Part shown: positions 10,924 through 26,339 of the stretch, piece by piece
How positions within the stretch are numbered: position 1 is the first letter of the stretch
How the letters are laid out: the number at the start of each line of letters is the position of its first letter
Assembly: GCA_025667525.1 (NCBI GenBank)
Contig: CM046882.1
Span: 24,889,394 to 24,953,393, forward strand
Length of the DNA: 64,000 bases
Reading direction: 5' to 3'
DNA from: Glebionis coronaria
Taxonomy: Eukaryota > Streptophyta > Magnoliopsida > Asterales > Asteraceae
Notes under the pieces: generated by a model
Told to the model about the DNA's origin: nothing
Seen by the model: only the letters and a program-made list of their open reading frames with translations
The model's database searches: none
Program-made: the position numbers and the translations under genes

Positions 10924-13900
10924 GATACTTGTCATTATTGCCATGAGGAAGGCCATTGGAAGAACAATTGCCTGAAGCTTAAGGAGAAAGGCCAGGTTGT
11001 TGCTGCGGTTGCTAAAGATGACTCAGGTTCGGAACGCGATGTGGTATTGTCGGTTGTTAACTATAAAGGTACACCACTTGCTTAGATCATGGATTCTGCT
11101 TGTTCTTTTCATATGAGTCCCAATCGGGATTGGTTTGTGACAAATGAAGAGTTTGATGGCGGGAATGTCTTTATGGGCAATGATTCACCATGAAAAGTCG
11201 TTGGCATCGGAACAATTCAAATCAGGATGCATGATGGAGTTGTTAGAACGCTCACTAATGTTCGCCATGTTCCAGATCTTAAGAAAAATCTGATCTCGCT
11301 AGGTGTTTTCAACTCGAAAGGTTTCAAATACACTAGTGAGAATGGTGTACTTCGTGTTTCGAAAGGAGCTTTGGTGGTTATGAAAGCAACTAAAGGTACT
11401 TCTTCTCTTTACACTTTACAAGGTGAAACTATCACAGGTTCTGCTTCCGTCTCGTGTTCAGAGAAAAGTAACTCAGATTTGACAAGGTTATGGCATATGC
11501 GTCTTGGTCACATGAGTGAGAAAGGCATGGTCATACTGAGCAAGCGGGGACAACTTGAAAACCACAAGGTTGCCAACTTGGAGTTTTGTGAGCATTATGT
11601 TATGGGTAAACAAAAGCGGATGAGTTTCTCAAAAGCAATTCATCAAACAAAAGGTACTCTCGATTATCTTCATGCTGATTGTTGGGGGCCTTCTCGAGTA
11701 CCTTCTCTCGGTGGTGCTCGGTATTTTCTCTCAATCATTGACGATTTCTCAAGGATGACGTAGGTGTTTATGATGAAGCACAAAAGTCAGGCGTTTGAGA
11801 AATTTCAGCATTGGAAGATTTTGATTGAAAATTAAACCGGAAGGAAGATTAAGCGTCTTTGTACTGATAATGGTTTGGAATTTTGTTCGAGAGAGTTTGA
11901 AGACTTTTATCGAGATGAAGTAATTGCTAGGCATTATACGGTTCGTTACACTCCTCAACAAAACGGGGTAGCTGAACGGATGAACCGGACGCTATTAGAA
12001 AGAACTCGATGCTTACTATTGAATTCAGGATTAGATAGAAGTTTTTGGGCTGAAGCACTCAATACAACTTGCTATCTAGTCAATAGGTCTCCTGTCACTA
12101 CTATTGATTGTAAGACTCCGATTGAAGTTTGGTCTGGGAAGCCCGCAGATTATTCGAAGCTTCGTGTTTTTGGATGCCCCGCGTATTATCATGTTAGTGA
12201 TGGAAAGTTGGACCTGGGAGGTATTAAAGGCATTTTCATGGGATTCGATGATGGGGTTAAAGGCTATCGAATTTGGTCACCATCTGAAAGAAGAGTCATT
12301 CATAGCCGAGATGTGACATTTGATGAGGATTACTTGTTTCGTGCAAAATAAGATCCGGTTGAATCGAAGCTTCAAGATGGTGTTTCTGAAAAGGTGGAGG
12401 ACGTTCCAAAACAAGTGGAGCATGTTGTTCCCGAAGACATGGACCACGATGTTACTTCACCAAATGATCCACCTAATTCGCCGCACGTGGAACGCGGGCA
12501 AGAACGGTCTATAGCCCATGATAGACCTCGTAGGGATGCGAAAGCTCCTACTCGATTTGGTTTTGAAGACTATGTCGCATACGAATTGGAAGTAGCGGAA
12601 GAGGTGGAGTCCCTTGAACCGGCTACTTATCGGGAAGCTGTTACTTCTAAAGAGTCTGATATGTGGAGTGTGTCTATGAGTGAAGAGATGGAATCTCTTC
12701 ATAAGAACAATACATGGGAATTAGTGAAACTTCCTGAAGGAAGAAGGGTTGTTGATAGTAAGTGGGTCTTCAAGAAGAAAATCGGCTTACCGAGCTCAGA
12801 CATCACATTCAAGGCACGTTTGGTTGCGAAGGGATATAGCCAAAAGGAGGGAATCGACTACAACGAGATTTTCTCCCTAGTGGTACGTCATACATCTATT
12901 CGTGTGTTACTATCCTTAGTAGCACATTGCGATTTGGAATTAGAACAATTAGATGTAAAGACGGCATTTCTTCACGGTGACCTTAAGGAAGAAATCTATA
13001 TGAGCCAACCCGAAGGCTTTGTTATTCAAGGCAAAGAAGATTATGTTTGTAAGCTCCGAAAATCTTTATATGGTTTGAAACAGTCGCCGAGACAGTGGTA
13101 CAAGAGATTTGATAGGTTTATGGTAAAGCATGGTTTTAGTAGAAGTGCTTATGATTGTTGTGTCTATCACAAAAGGGCACCATCAGGATCACTTGTCTAC
13201 TTACTCTTGTATGTTGATGACATGCTCGTAGCGGCTAAAGATTCGGAGGAGGTTGAAAAGTTGAAGACTCTTCTCAACACAGAATTTGATATGAAAGATT
13301 TGGGAGCCGCTCGAAAGATTTTGGGTATGGAAATAATTCGAGACCGAAAACATGGTAAGCTTTTCTTATCACAGAAAAGTACATCGAGAAGATTATTTCT
13401 CGTTTTGGCATGAGTTCGGCAAAATCGGTAAATACTCCTTCCTCGGGCAATTTTCGTTTATCTACTGCTTGTGCACCTCAAAGTGAAGCAGAGATGGAAT
13501 ATATGTCCCAAATACCATATGCTAGTGCTGTTGGGAGTTTGATGTATGCTATGGTTTGCACTAGGCCGGATATAGCTCACGCGATGAGTGTTGTGTCACG
13601 ATATATGGCTCATCCCGGTAAAGAGCATTGGAATACGGTGAAACGCATTTTTCGTTATTTGAAAGGGACATCTGATGTTGGCCTTATTTACGGTGGTGAA
13701 CGTGAATATTTGGTTGCTGGATACTCAGATTCGGACTATGCTGCGGATCTTGATGCTAGAAGATCTTTGACAGGTTATGTTTTCACTATCGGGAATTCGG
13801 TTGTAATTTGGAAAGATACATTACAGCCATCGGTTGCTTTATCTACTAGAATACATGGCGTTAACCGAAGCAGCGAAGGAAGGAATTTGGTTGAAAGGTT

Positions 13901-14173
13901 TGATTGAAGATCTTGGTTTCCCACAAGATCAAGCGACCGTGTTTTGTGATAGCATGAGTGCTATTTGTTTGGCTAAAGACCAAGTACACCATGACCGGAC
14001 TAAACACTGATGTTCGTTATCACTTTATTCGTTCCTAAAGAAGAATCAAAGTGAAGAAGATTGGCACGAAAGACAATCCTGCGGATGTGTTTACTAAATC
14101 GGTTCCTTTGAGTAAGTTTCGTCACTGTTTGGATTTGCTCAATATCGATAATTGGAAATATGGTGCTACTTAG
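10924..14173 (+). pseudogene. Copia pol (protease, integrase, RT, RNase H), multiply broken
   Basis: Domains in order: zinc knuckle end of gag; protease with MDSACSFHM (11089 on; usual DSG is DSA); integrase with LWHMRLGHMSEKG, a zinc site where the second cysteine is tyrosine (CEHY), CTDNGLEF and QQNGVAERMNRTL; RT with [42 protein letters not shown] and YVDDM; RNase H with GYSDSDYAADLD; end at TAG 14171. In-frame stops are at about 11083, 11191, 11761, 11833 and 12348. Frame is lost near 13378 (one base short in an A run) and again near 13845, where the RNase H segment after ALST is scrambled. Clearly non-functional. Confidence 0.93.
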
Positions 14174-14195
14174 GAGGTAAAGTCAAGGTGGAGAT

Positions 14196-14489
14196 TGTTA
14201 GATGTTGACTGTTACTCTTAAGGGCAGTTCTGTAATTTAGTTTATGTACTAAGGGTATTTTGGTCTTTTTACTAGTTAAGTATCTTTAGCTTTAGGAAAC
14301 CTGTGTATGTCGGTTTGTATGGTATATGTACTCTTGTTTTCTCTGTAACAAAACAACTTTCTGGAATAAGAAAACAGCAGCCCTTATTTTGTACCAAAGA
14401 CGCTTGTTGATTGCTGTCATATTTGTTTGCCGATCTTTGTTGTTTCTTGCTGCACTTTTGCCACTGATTATCTATCCCACTTCTTAACA
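14196..14489 (+). repeat. Copia 3' LTR (294 bp) with adjacent purine tract
   Basis: Preceded by the purine-rich AAGTCAAGGTGGAGAT (14180-14195), the expected plus-strand priming site. Starts TGTTAGATG, ends TTCTTAACA, and is followed by target duplication GTTAG. Confidence 0.95.
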
Positions 14490-14498
14490 GTTAGAATT

Positions 14499-15351
14499 CC
14501 TGGAATGATTAAAATTAATGGGGATAGTAGTTAGTGTGTTGAGTCAGGGTAGGGGGAGCAGAGGAGTTAGCAATTTTGAGATTGGTGGTCATAGGAAGGG
14601 TGTTTCTTTTGCGAATGTTGTGGTGAGAAGTTTTTCGGAGGAACTGACAATAATAAACATAAGTTTATTCTTACCTGAAAGCATGTAGTAAAAGGGAACG
14701 AACTGAAGAGTAAAATATGGCAAGTATTGAAGCAAAAGCTAACAACAATTTCAGTTGTGATCATGGTACTAACGATAACAGTGGATAGAAGAATGTGGTG
14801 AACAGGAGTAATACGGGTGGAATGAATATATGGTTGAGGTAACAGGGTTAATGCTGGTTTTGTTGATAATAGCGTTAAAAACAATATAATTAAAGTTGAT
14901 GAATGTATATAGTGACTAATGAAGTTAACCAGTGAGTGAAGAAAATCAGGTTACATGTGGAAATGCTGATAAAAAGAAGCCGAGAAAAAGAATGTAAGTA
15001 CACGAAACAGGTTTGATGTTTTATGTGATGAAAATAAGGATGACAATAGTAGTGTTTAAAAAGAGGTAATGATTCAAGTGGACATTGCCTGTTATATGGG
15101 TAATCCCTGTGTCGGAAGAACTTATTATCGGGTGGTCTAAAGAAATGGTTAGCTTTTACAAAAGTAAGTGTAATACGAGAATTAAATATAGTACACATAT
15201 GCTCTATGACATGGAATACTATCTCAGGAGATGTGATGAGATAAAATGTGATCGACTAAATGGGCATTATAATGAATTTGGTGCACAGTCTGCTATATGG
15301 AATTCAGAAAGTGTTTTGAAGATATCGCGAGTGCAGGTATGTTCTACATGA
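14499..15351 (+). pseudogene. Unrecognised decayed coding sequence, possibly LINE ORF1
   Basis: From about 14500 the plus strand reads a broken frame including GGHRKGVSFANVV, then an Asn/Ser-rich stretch with many stops. A cleaner open segment follows at 15085-15348 with SEELIIGWSKEMVSFYKSK. The SFANVV and W-S-K-E-M-x-x-Y/F-Y patterns remind me of ORF1 proteins of plant L1-like elements, from memory and not verified. No RT or endonuclease domain, poly-A tail or target duplication is visible. It could equally be a decayed host gene. Confidence 0.3.
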
Positions 15352-16394
15352 CTACATGTGAACTGCTATGCTAATTTTCTCCCATACGTAACTTGTGATC
15401 ACTGTTCCGTTACTCTTGTTTATCCTGAAATTAAGGCAAACACACCTAAGTTGTTTATCGGAAACTTAGATCGTATGGTGCTTGCGAATTTGCTGACACA
15501 GGTTAGAAGATAAAAACTTGTACATCAAATTCAATTTTGCAGACGAAATATAGAACACCTTTCTACTATGGTGGCGAGGAGTTAGTGCAATATTATACGT
15601 AGCGCTGCATATATGTCCTCCATATATATAACCATTTACAATAATCTGCCTTACAAGTTTGTATAGCATACGAAGATAAAAGAAGTCTTTAAATGCAGTT
15701 ATACAAACGAACTTCTGCATAATAGGATCACGGATAAAACATCTTAATATCTTAGGATAGCAATACTACATTCTATCTTGAGCACACGTCTCCATTAAAG
15801 CATTACTAGATACTAATTACAGGGAAGATTAACCAGACATATAAGTATCTGATATCTCCATCAAACTTGAGCTCAAATAATGACTAGGAATTCTCTTGCC
15901 TACGGTCACTACAACATACAAGCCTTTGTATTAGGAGGGTGTTTCACATTGAGTTGTGAAAGTGATTATAGAAAGCACCATTACACGTCTTCGTTGCAGA
16001 TTATCAGTTTCGACTGTTTAGCTGTCGTGAAATGGATACTTATACACAAATCTAAACAATATCTCTCATGGCACATTTCGTTACGTAATTCGAATAAACT
16101 TATATCACGCGGCCACTTGCAAAACGAAAGGTCAAACACCAATAAGCATACTAAGGGGGAGTTTCTTTTTAACTTATTTGATGGGTTTATGAACATTATC
16201 GAAATTTTAATAAGCTCGTAAGTTCTTTTGTTATAGCTTATGAGCTTATGCCTTTCAGCCTTTGAGCTTATAAACTTTTATAAGCCATTAAAAATGCGCT
16301 TACAAACTTATCTAAATTTCGATAAAGCCAAAAAGTCCTTGCGCCAACGACACCGAATGTGGCTTCATACATTCTTGGCTGCAGCCCACGCCAT
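15352..16394. other. Non-coding stretch, nothing recognised
   Basis: Short open frames at 15466-15720, 15880-16221 and 15981-16196 show no recognisable motif and overlap on opposite strands. 16200-16300 has clustered AAGCTCGTAAG, GCTTATGAGCTTATG and GAGCTTATAAAC words that may be a worn MITE. The sequence changes abruptly at about 16395, where copy B homology to copy A begins. Confidence 0.4.
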
Positions 16395-18949
16395 GGTTTA
16401 ACTCTTATATATACTTAAGTTTGCTGGTGAAGTATGTTACAACTACAAGCGTTGAGTAGGTTAAATGTGTTTCGGGTTAACCCACTTAACGTGTTTTATG
16501 TATGGAAATTCACACATTACATGGGTTAAACAAGTTAAATGGGTTGTAAGTTGACACATTTACCTCGTATAATATAATATAAATAATTTTAAATCTAGAA
16601 AAAATTACGAGTTAATGGGTCGACCCACTTAATTTATTCTCAACCCGAACCTTACATGTTTACTCAAATCCCAAACCTGTTAATTTTCGTGTCGGTTTCA
16701 AGTCCGGTTTCATATCGACTCAGAAATTGATACCCCTAATCATGACCCTTGTTTTATTCGTATGTAAGTAGGATAAAGACTTTTCATCTTTATATCAAGT
16801 CATAGACGATGAAGGCTACTCCATAAAACCAGGTTTTGAATGGTACGTGTATGCTTATAGTAAAAAGCTTGAATTTTCTTTTTATTCGATTTTTAGCAAT
16901 CAGTTGTTTTGTTGATAAAAAATAACCAATGATCCGAATGAGGATACAATTGAGGTGTGCAAGAGACGTCCAAGATTCCAAGACACCATATGAACTAAAC
17001 GCCACCTAAGAGTTGATATAACTTGAAATCAAAACATTAAACTTGCTTATGTGAACTAAAGTAGATGCTGGAACCACCATGAACCTTATTATAACGCACC
17101 ACAAAATTGTGCACTTGACCATTTCCGAAACTCGTAAAAACATGTAGAAAACACTCGGAAAATATGTGAGCCCCATATAAGCCCCATTTATTTGTATAAC
17201 CATTGAGAGACAAAGGTTGTCTAAAACACTATTACAAGTATGGCTTCTTTCTAAACACATGTACTAGTAGATTAGGTGCATGTGCATTTTTATAAATAGG
17301 AGTAAATAAAAACATAGAAAGTGAATAAAAGCAAACACCAAAACACTCTTTAAATTTCAAACTTGACCCTCTTAGTTGTCCAAAACACTATTCATGTTAT
17401 TTCAAAGTTCTAAAAGACACAATGACAACATCAAATTTGGAGACATGACCTTCATGTTACGAAATAAATCAAAACTTTGGTTTTAGTTATGTTGTGAGAT
17501 GAGGGTGAACAGGGGCACTATAACGTGAGGCATGGAGTGTTTTTGGGATTAACTTCTATAAGATACTTTTTTATATAAATATGAAAAAAATAAATGTAAT
17601 TATAGTTTCTTAAATTTATTCATTATATACTACGTTTTCTATTAATTTGATATATAATATATAATATAAATATAAAATTAGTTTCATATCCGCCTTATAC
17701 CACGCTTTAAAAACGAAAAAACTTAATCATAACCGTTAAGACTTTAGACTTGATTACGCTGCAACGACACATCTCTCACTAGTTATATCCTTCCTTTTAA
17801 ATCACATTTCACTTTTATATCCTTATCTTTTCATTTATTTCAATCAACCTTAGCCACCCACATCTCTTCTTCCATACCTACCTAATTTACTTTGGAGTAA
17901 ATTGCACACCAACTACCTCATTTACCCACTTACTGCTCCATTACAAATACACTACGCAAAGTGGCAATAATACACATCTTCTTCATAGTTTTGGATCACT
18001 CTTAAAACCCATGAACTATATCCAAGAAAGATGGGTTTGGCATATCTCATGGCGATTATCTTGGTATGTCTTCATTGTTGGAATAGGTGTTTTCGGAAAT
18101 TATTTACTTCTTCAGGTAAAACCGATCTCTTTTTTAAGGTTTGTGTATCCTTTGCTAGCATTTATAATATTCTAAGTTTTTTTATCAGAATCAGGATAAG
18201 GCTGGTCAAATTGCCGAGAGCTAAGCTAAATGGAAATGGTATGGCTCCAATTGTACTACATCAAAATATGGTCTTATTGGCTATAATTTGCTCAAACATT
18301 TATGGTGGTGCTATAGCCTTGTAGGGACTTAGCTGTATGTTATGTTCACTCATCATCCTGTTACTGCTGAGTAGCATGTATGTATGCAGTATGTAGTGGT
18401 AATGACACGGTTTTCATAGCTCGTATATCTTGATTTGTTTGTTTAAGGATTTAGTTATTCTTTCCATTGTCCTTAGGATTGTCATTAGTTATTTTAGCAC
18501 TTGTATACTACAGTCTTTAGTTAACTAATTTTAAGTCCTCACTTCTCAATATTCATTATGCAGGAAAGACCTACTGCTGATTATCCAACCGTAAGTTGTT
18601 ACTGTATCTATAGTAACATCACTGAATATATATTATACTATATGCTACCACGTTTGCTATTGTTTATTCATGTCTCGTATTTACTGTTTTGAAACAGTCA
18701 TGAGAGGAGTTGTATATCAATTTGACTTCTCTACGGAAAGATTCGGTTCAGTTTCTTGGACTTTGCAGGATGGGATGAGTTTGTACAATTTCGCGGCTTA
18801 TGTGCTCATCATCACGGTGATACAATTTCGATTTAGTGTTAAATAGGCGTGGAAAGTTTTAAATATGGATTTTTCTAACGTAATATGGTATTAAAATGTC
18901 TGGTTTTCACAATGTATTATGAGACATCTGTTTATTTTGTGGATGGCGA
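16395..18949. repeat. Segmental duplication copy B, left part
   Basis: Homologous to 190-2450 of copy A in the same order: truncated right part of the hAT-like MITE (to 16738), the 16741-17750 spacer, the block with AAGAAAGATGGGTTTGGCAT (18020), and the Ran-like relic. Copy B homology starts inside the MITE, so the breakpoint lies within it. The copies differ by many substitutions and small indels, so the duplication is old compared with the LTR elements. Confidence 0.75.
18187..18836 (+). pseudogene. Ran-type small GTPase relic, copy B
   Basis: The counterpart of the copy A relic. The first exon region (18187-18240) has lost the ATG and P-loop reading. A short remnant of the second exon lies around 18563-18592. 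The third exon region keeps an open frame 18735-18833: GKIRFSFLDFAGWDEF, then TAG at 18834. Alignment with Ran (GKIRFYCWDTAGQEKF) is gapless here, so this copy preserves spacing that copy A has lost. However, the catalytic Gln of the DxxGQ motif is Trp. Effector loop and C-terminal half are missing. Non-functional. Confidence 0.65.
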
Positions 18950-19275
18950 TGTTACAAGTAGAAATAAGACTAAGGTCCTGATTCCAATCAGTGGAATGGA
19001 GATCATCAATCAATGCCCAGAATCACCCAAACACAAGAAAAGGGTAATTGGTGAACAAGCATTTATTGTTATTGCTAACAATGGAATGGGTTATAGAATT
19101 TGTTACAGAGAGAGAATTCAGTTTTTAACATACATGAGAAACTAAAATGAATACAGGAAAGTATTTATACAATGGAATAGGAAGAAGGGTCTTGGGTTGG
19201 GTTGTAACAGCTTTTGGCACCTAAGTGTAGCTTTGACTTTCTTGTTTGACTTTTACTGAATTTTGACTTGTAACA
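18950..19275 (-). repeat. LTR of the minus-strand element (left in the window, its 3' LTR)
   Basis: Plus-strand ends are TGTTACAAGTAG and TTTGACTTGTAACA, so it has TG...CA termini. Matches 25395-25497 plus 36444-36666 with few differences. It shows the sequence GGGTAATTGGTGAACAAG (19040s), the undisturbed form of the site where Athila element 1 landed in the other LTR. Confidence 0.9.
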
Positions 19276-19930
19276 CTCCAACTCCCTTCAAATCATTCTT
19301 GTCCTCAAGAATGAAACCTGTGACCGCTGAAGAGATAGCAGTAGTAAGACAACTATTTCTCTCAAATAAGTTTGCTTATTGTTTTTGTTCCAAAACTAGC
19401 TTCTTGTTTCTGATCACACTAGAGTCCTTAGTTCTAACACATGTGTCTGCATCAAGTTTATCTCCCAAATCATGCAAATGGATGTCATAAAATCCAGGTG
19501 TACCACCTTTTTCAGTTAGTCTTCTTTTGGCTGTTTTGAGTCTTCTGCCAAACACTCCTTGAACAACTGGATTGTAGACCCTATCTAGTGAACACCCAAA
19601 CTCATGTTGCCTTGTTCATTTTACTACAGTCTTGGTATCCAAATCAACATTATGAACCAAACTATTTGGATTCCTCAAATGTGAAAAATCTCTTCCATCC
19701 TGTACATCCAAGTCACCATCAGCAACTTCCTTCTCATTCTGCATATCTAAGTCACCCGCTGTTTCTACTGCATTTTGACTTGTAACATCCCTTTGTGTTT
19801 CTGCTAGTGGAGACCTAGACCAATCACACAGCAGCTTTGCATCATTTGACTTGAGTTGTTAATCATAACATTCCAACCCTCTTGAAATCATTCTTGTCCT
19901 CAAGAATGAAATCTTTAACATCTCACATCC
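19276..19930 (-). other. 3' end of the minus-strand element with duplicated terminal segment
   Basis: Next to the LTR the minus strand reads GAATGATTTGAAGGGAGTTG followed by GAG, a purine tract suitable for plus-strand priming. Just upstream is a frame FILEDKNDFKGVGVL. A second copy lies about 585 bp away (19860-19915), reading FILEDKNDFKRVGML then stop. So the terminal coding sequence is present twice within this element, consistent with an internal direct duplication. Plus-strand ORFs here are shadows. Confidence 0.55.
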
Positions 19931-20686
19931 ACCATCTGACCCTTGTATAATCCCAAGACTCTTGACTACATTAGTGAGCACACTGGAGTCATCTTGTTGA
20001 CCTGTTTTGTCACTCCATTCCTCAAACCCCTTACTGCCAAACTGAACTTTTCCACAATAGTACGTATCCCCGGCCATATCATAAACTTTTATCATAACCA
20101 ATGGACCACCCAATAGGTTTAAAACCATCTCCCAATCAAATATCACCTTGTTATACCTTTGCTTCTTTCCACACAAAGTCATCATATAAGAGGTTGTAAC
20201 TAGACTCCTAATATCAGCATCCTCTAACATATTCTTAAAAACACATGTACAACCCCATATATCAAAATCCTTTACACTAGAGTGGTATTTTTCCCAAATC
20301 ATACCAAAAACAATTTTCATATGCAATTGACCATAAAACAGGTGCTTAAGCAACACAATGCCTAAAGCCAAATCACAATCGAACACCAACTTTTCCTTAC
20401 TTAACTGATCTTGCTGACAAGAAAACATGTCCATAGGCACTTGATTGCTTCCTGTCTTGTTACTAATCCCTTCAATCTGCAATACAATCTCATCCCGAGT
20501 TAACAAGCTGTCAACCTCAATATAGGTACTAATCTTATGCACTATCTGATCCTTAGTAACCCATTTTCCACCTAGGTCAAACACTTTAAACAACACTTCA
20601 CTTAAATCATTAGCTACAAATTCTTTGCTTCCGCAATTTTCGTCACAACTTAGCAATACATTGACGTCTTTAATCACATCACTTGA
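19859..20686 (-). pseudogene. Unknown ORF of the minus-strand element (C-terminal part)
   Basis: An open minus-strand frame of about 275 codons without a true start. It is open right up to the insertion junction near 20690, which suggests it is the continuation of the gag-like frame ending at 24001. Contains Asp/Glu-rich segments and a GGPLVMIKVYDMAGDTYYCG motif. No domain recognised. The last residues are frameshifted relative to the FILEDKND tail, which lies in another frame at the same place. Likely a structural or accessory protein of a gypsy-type element. Confidence 0.45.
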
Positions 20687-20693
20687 TTCCTGA

Positions 20694-23987
<3,294 letters not shown>

Positions 23988-24000
23988 TATACTATATAGA

Positions 24001-25170
24001 TTATACCAATTCCTCCACACTTTTAACAGCTACTTCACACATCTTCATGGTTGTGTTACCTTCTTTGATGCTTGATGTACCATGTTTAATTTCAAAAAGT
24101 TCCTCATCACAAACCTTAACCTCCACACCAGCCCCTTCATAGCCTTTCTTCTTCACTTTATTCTTCACAAACTTATGGTTTTCCCTTATTCTATATGTAA
24201 TACTTTCAGTAGCTTCTATTTGGGTGTCAAAACCATCAAATTCGTTTACCCGCTGATCCTTACGCACTACACACTTATCATTATTCACTTCAACTAAATC
24301 ATTTGCTTCTACAATCCCATTGATTCCAATATTTTCCTTAAGAACTTCTTGTTGCTTCCTCTGATCAGAACTATTAAAAACACTATCTCGTGTTTCTTTG
24401 TCGCGCCACCATGGCCGAGTCTTCTTCCTTTTAGCCTTGTCATGTGGTATACACTGGTCATTTACCATGTACTTAGTTACTGTCATTTCTATACATGTAC
24501 CACCATCTTTACACAATCCATCTATGTCATCTCCTTCACCACTCTTAAGCTCAGCACCTAAATCATCTCATTCTAATTGAGAATCATATCCCGCCCTTTC
24601 TACCACACTATGAAAACTCCCGCCACAAGCTCCATTACAAACTTCATCAACATCCTCTAAATCGCCATCACTTACCTCAATTTCCACCTCCATCAATTCT
24701 TTCACATATGCATCAGAATATTCACCTTCACTTGCTTCTTTAACCCCTTCTTGGATGAAATTTTCCTTCATTGGCATTTCATTAAACATCTCATGTGCTT
24801 CTTCATCTTTTTCATTTTTTTCTTTATAAAGCACCTCAAAATCTTCCAAATTATCCTTACTCGATACTTGTTTATTTTCAACCTTTCCAAATTTTAGCGA
24901 TATCAGCTCTTTGTAAAACACACAATCCATTTCTCCATGAATTATTACAAGAATCTGGTTATGCCACATTAAGGTCGTACCAAACAAGTTCTTAGAGATG
25001 AAACTTACCTTGTTCTCGTCTGGGATGTTGTTAGCTTCAAAAAACCGTTCATTTTTATACAACCAACCCCTTACATCATCACCTCCGAATCTTAGGAATT
25101 CTTCCCTTAGAAACAATTCAACTAACTTCCTAACTGATTCCCCATTACTCCTTTCTTGACCCATGATCAA
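24001..25170 (-). pseudogene. Gag-like ORF of the minus-strand element
   Basis: Starts at ATG 25168-25170 and reads 200 codons to TGA (24568-24570), then continues in the same frame to TAA 24001-24003. A single nonsense codon therefore splits about 390 codons. The N-terminal third has FGGDDVRGWLYKNERFFEA and LFGTTLMWHNQ, the pattern of gypsy-type gag. The rest is acidic (Glu/Asp/Lys-rich, coiled-coil-like) without a zinc knuckle. It is truncated at the 3.3-kb insertion and probably once continued into 20686-19859. Confidence 0.65.
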
Positions 25171-25394
25171 GATTCAACCAATTCTGAATTTACGCTTCAA
25201 GAAACATGAACACTCAATCAAGAACCACATAACTAACTCAAGAACACGTATTTGTGATGTGGAAACGGATTTTGGAAAGTTATGAGTGTTGTTATGAAAT
25301 TGGCGGGAAAATCTGTTTTAAAAATCTTGATTAGCTTTAATGGCAAATCAACAAAACTTGAGCAAAACCGAGGAAGGATAGCTCTGATACCACT
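25171..25394 (-). other. Leader and initiator-Met primer site of the minus-strand element
   Basis: On the minus strand the right LTR ends TTGTAACA, then two bases, then TGGTATCAGAGC (plus-strand 25381-25392), an exact plant initiator-Met primer site. About 210 bp of untranslated leader separates it from the gag-like start. Confidence 0.9.
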
Positions 25395-25497
25395 TGTTAC
25401 AAGTAGAAATAAGACTCAGATCCTGATTCCAATCAGTGGAATGGAGATCATCAATCAATGCCCAGAATCACCCAAACACAAGAAAAGGGTAATTGGT
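25395..25497 (-). repeat. Part of the right LTR of the minus-strand element, split by Athila element 1
   Basis: Begins TGTTACAAGTAGAAATAAG and matches 18950-19051. It stops at TTGGT (25493-25497), the target duplicated by Athila element 1. The rest of this LTR is at 36444-36666. Confidence 0.92.
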
Positions 25498-25942
25498 TGA
25501 TAGGTGTGTAAACACCCATCCTTTTACCACTTAATTCGGGCTAAAACAAGACCAAAACACGTATTTAATATCATTTGTTTGGAATTATGCGTGGTTTTTG
25601 TGTTTATTGTGTTTTCAGAGCTAACCGGATGAATATTAAAGAAAACATGGGATTGCACGGGTTTTATCAAGGAAAAAGACTCAAGATAAAGTCTATTGTC
25701 CAAGACGTGCAAAAGATTTGAAGTCACTAGGCCTATTCGAAGATTTATCGAAGAAAAGGACTAAAGACGGAAGATTTTCATAAGTCGAAGAAACTCAAGT
25801 CTATTTAACGAAGAAATTAAAAGACGAGTTGGATTTAATCGACAACAAATCCCGAATCAGAATCGAAAACGTCAACTTTTCTGAAAAGACGAGAAGACAA
25901 GAAGAAAGGGAGAAAGCCCACTCACCAACCAACCACTAGGAG

Positions 25943-25950
25943 TATAAATA
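25943..25950 (+). promoter_or_regulatory. TATA box of Athila element 1
   Basis: TATAAATA, 445 bp into the LTR. Same position in the 3' LTR (35312-35319) and equivalent to TATATAAAG in elements 2 and 3, so it probably marks the U3/R promoter. Confidence 0.7.
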
Positions 25951-26339
25951 GTCCTTCCCTTCACACAATTAAGGAGAGCTTCATTTTTTCCTTCTCAGTT
26001 TTCTTTGTAGTTCGTTCCATCACCAACTCCATTAGGGAGCTTGGTGATTTTCATCTTTTTCTTTTCATCTTGTAATCTTTAATCATTAACCTTGTTACTT
26101 TTTCATTAATCAATCCATTCCATCTTTCTATTCATCTTGTTCTTCATCATTTTTATTGCAAGTTTCTTAAGTTTCTTATTTGATTCAAGTTTGATTTCAA
26201 AAAGTTGTTGATTTAGTGTTTTTATTGGTGGGATTTGTTTCCTATGGTATGTTAGTGATTATTGGTTAGTTTGGTAAAACCTTTTTGAGTATTTTTGTGT
26301 TTAGATTGAAAAATCATTTTTGTTCGTCTGCTACTGTTC

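Larger units (their letters stand above)
9604..14489 (+). mobile_element. Ty1/copia LTR retrotransposon, complete but degenerate
   Basis: Bounded by two 294-bp LTRs and the 5-bp target duplication GTTAG (9599-9603 and 14490-14494). Internal order is primer site, gag, protease, integrase, reverse transcriptase, RNase H and purine tract, with integrase before RT as is diagnostic of copia. Gag and pol style suggests the Tork/TNT1 group, by resemblance only. The two LTRs differ at six positions that I can see (about 2%). Several in-frame stops and two frameshifts show it is not autonomous. Confidence 0.95.

Noticed and set aside
16790..17260. Adjacent short minus-strand ORFs
   Set aside because: Not conserved in copy A (665-874 is similar only in part and broken differently); probably chance.
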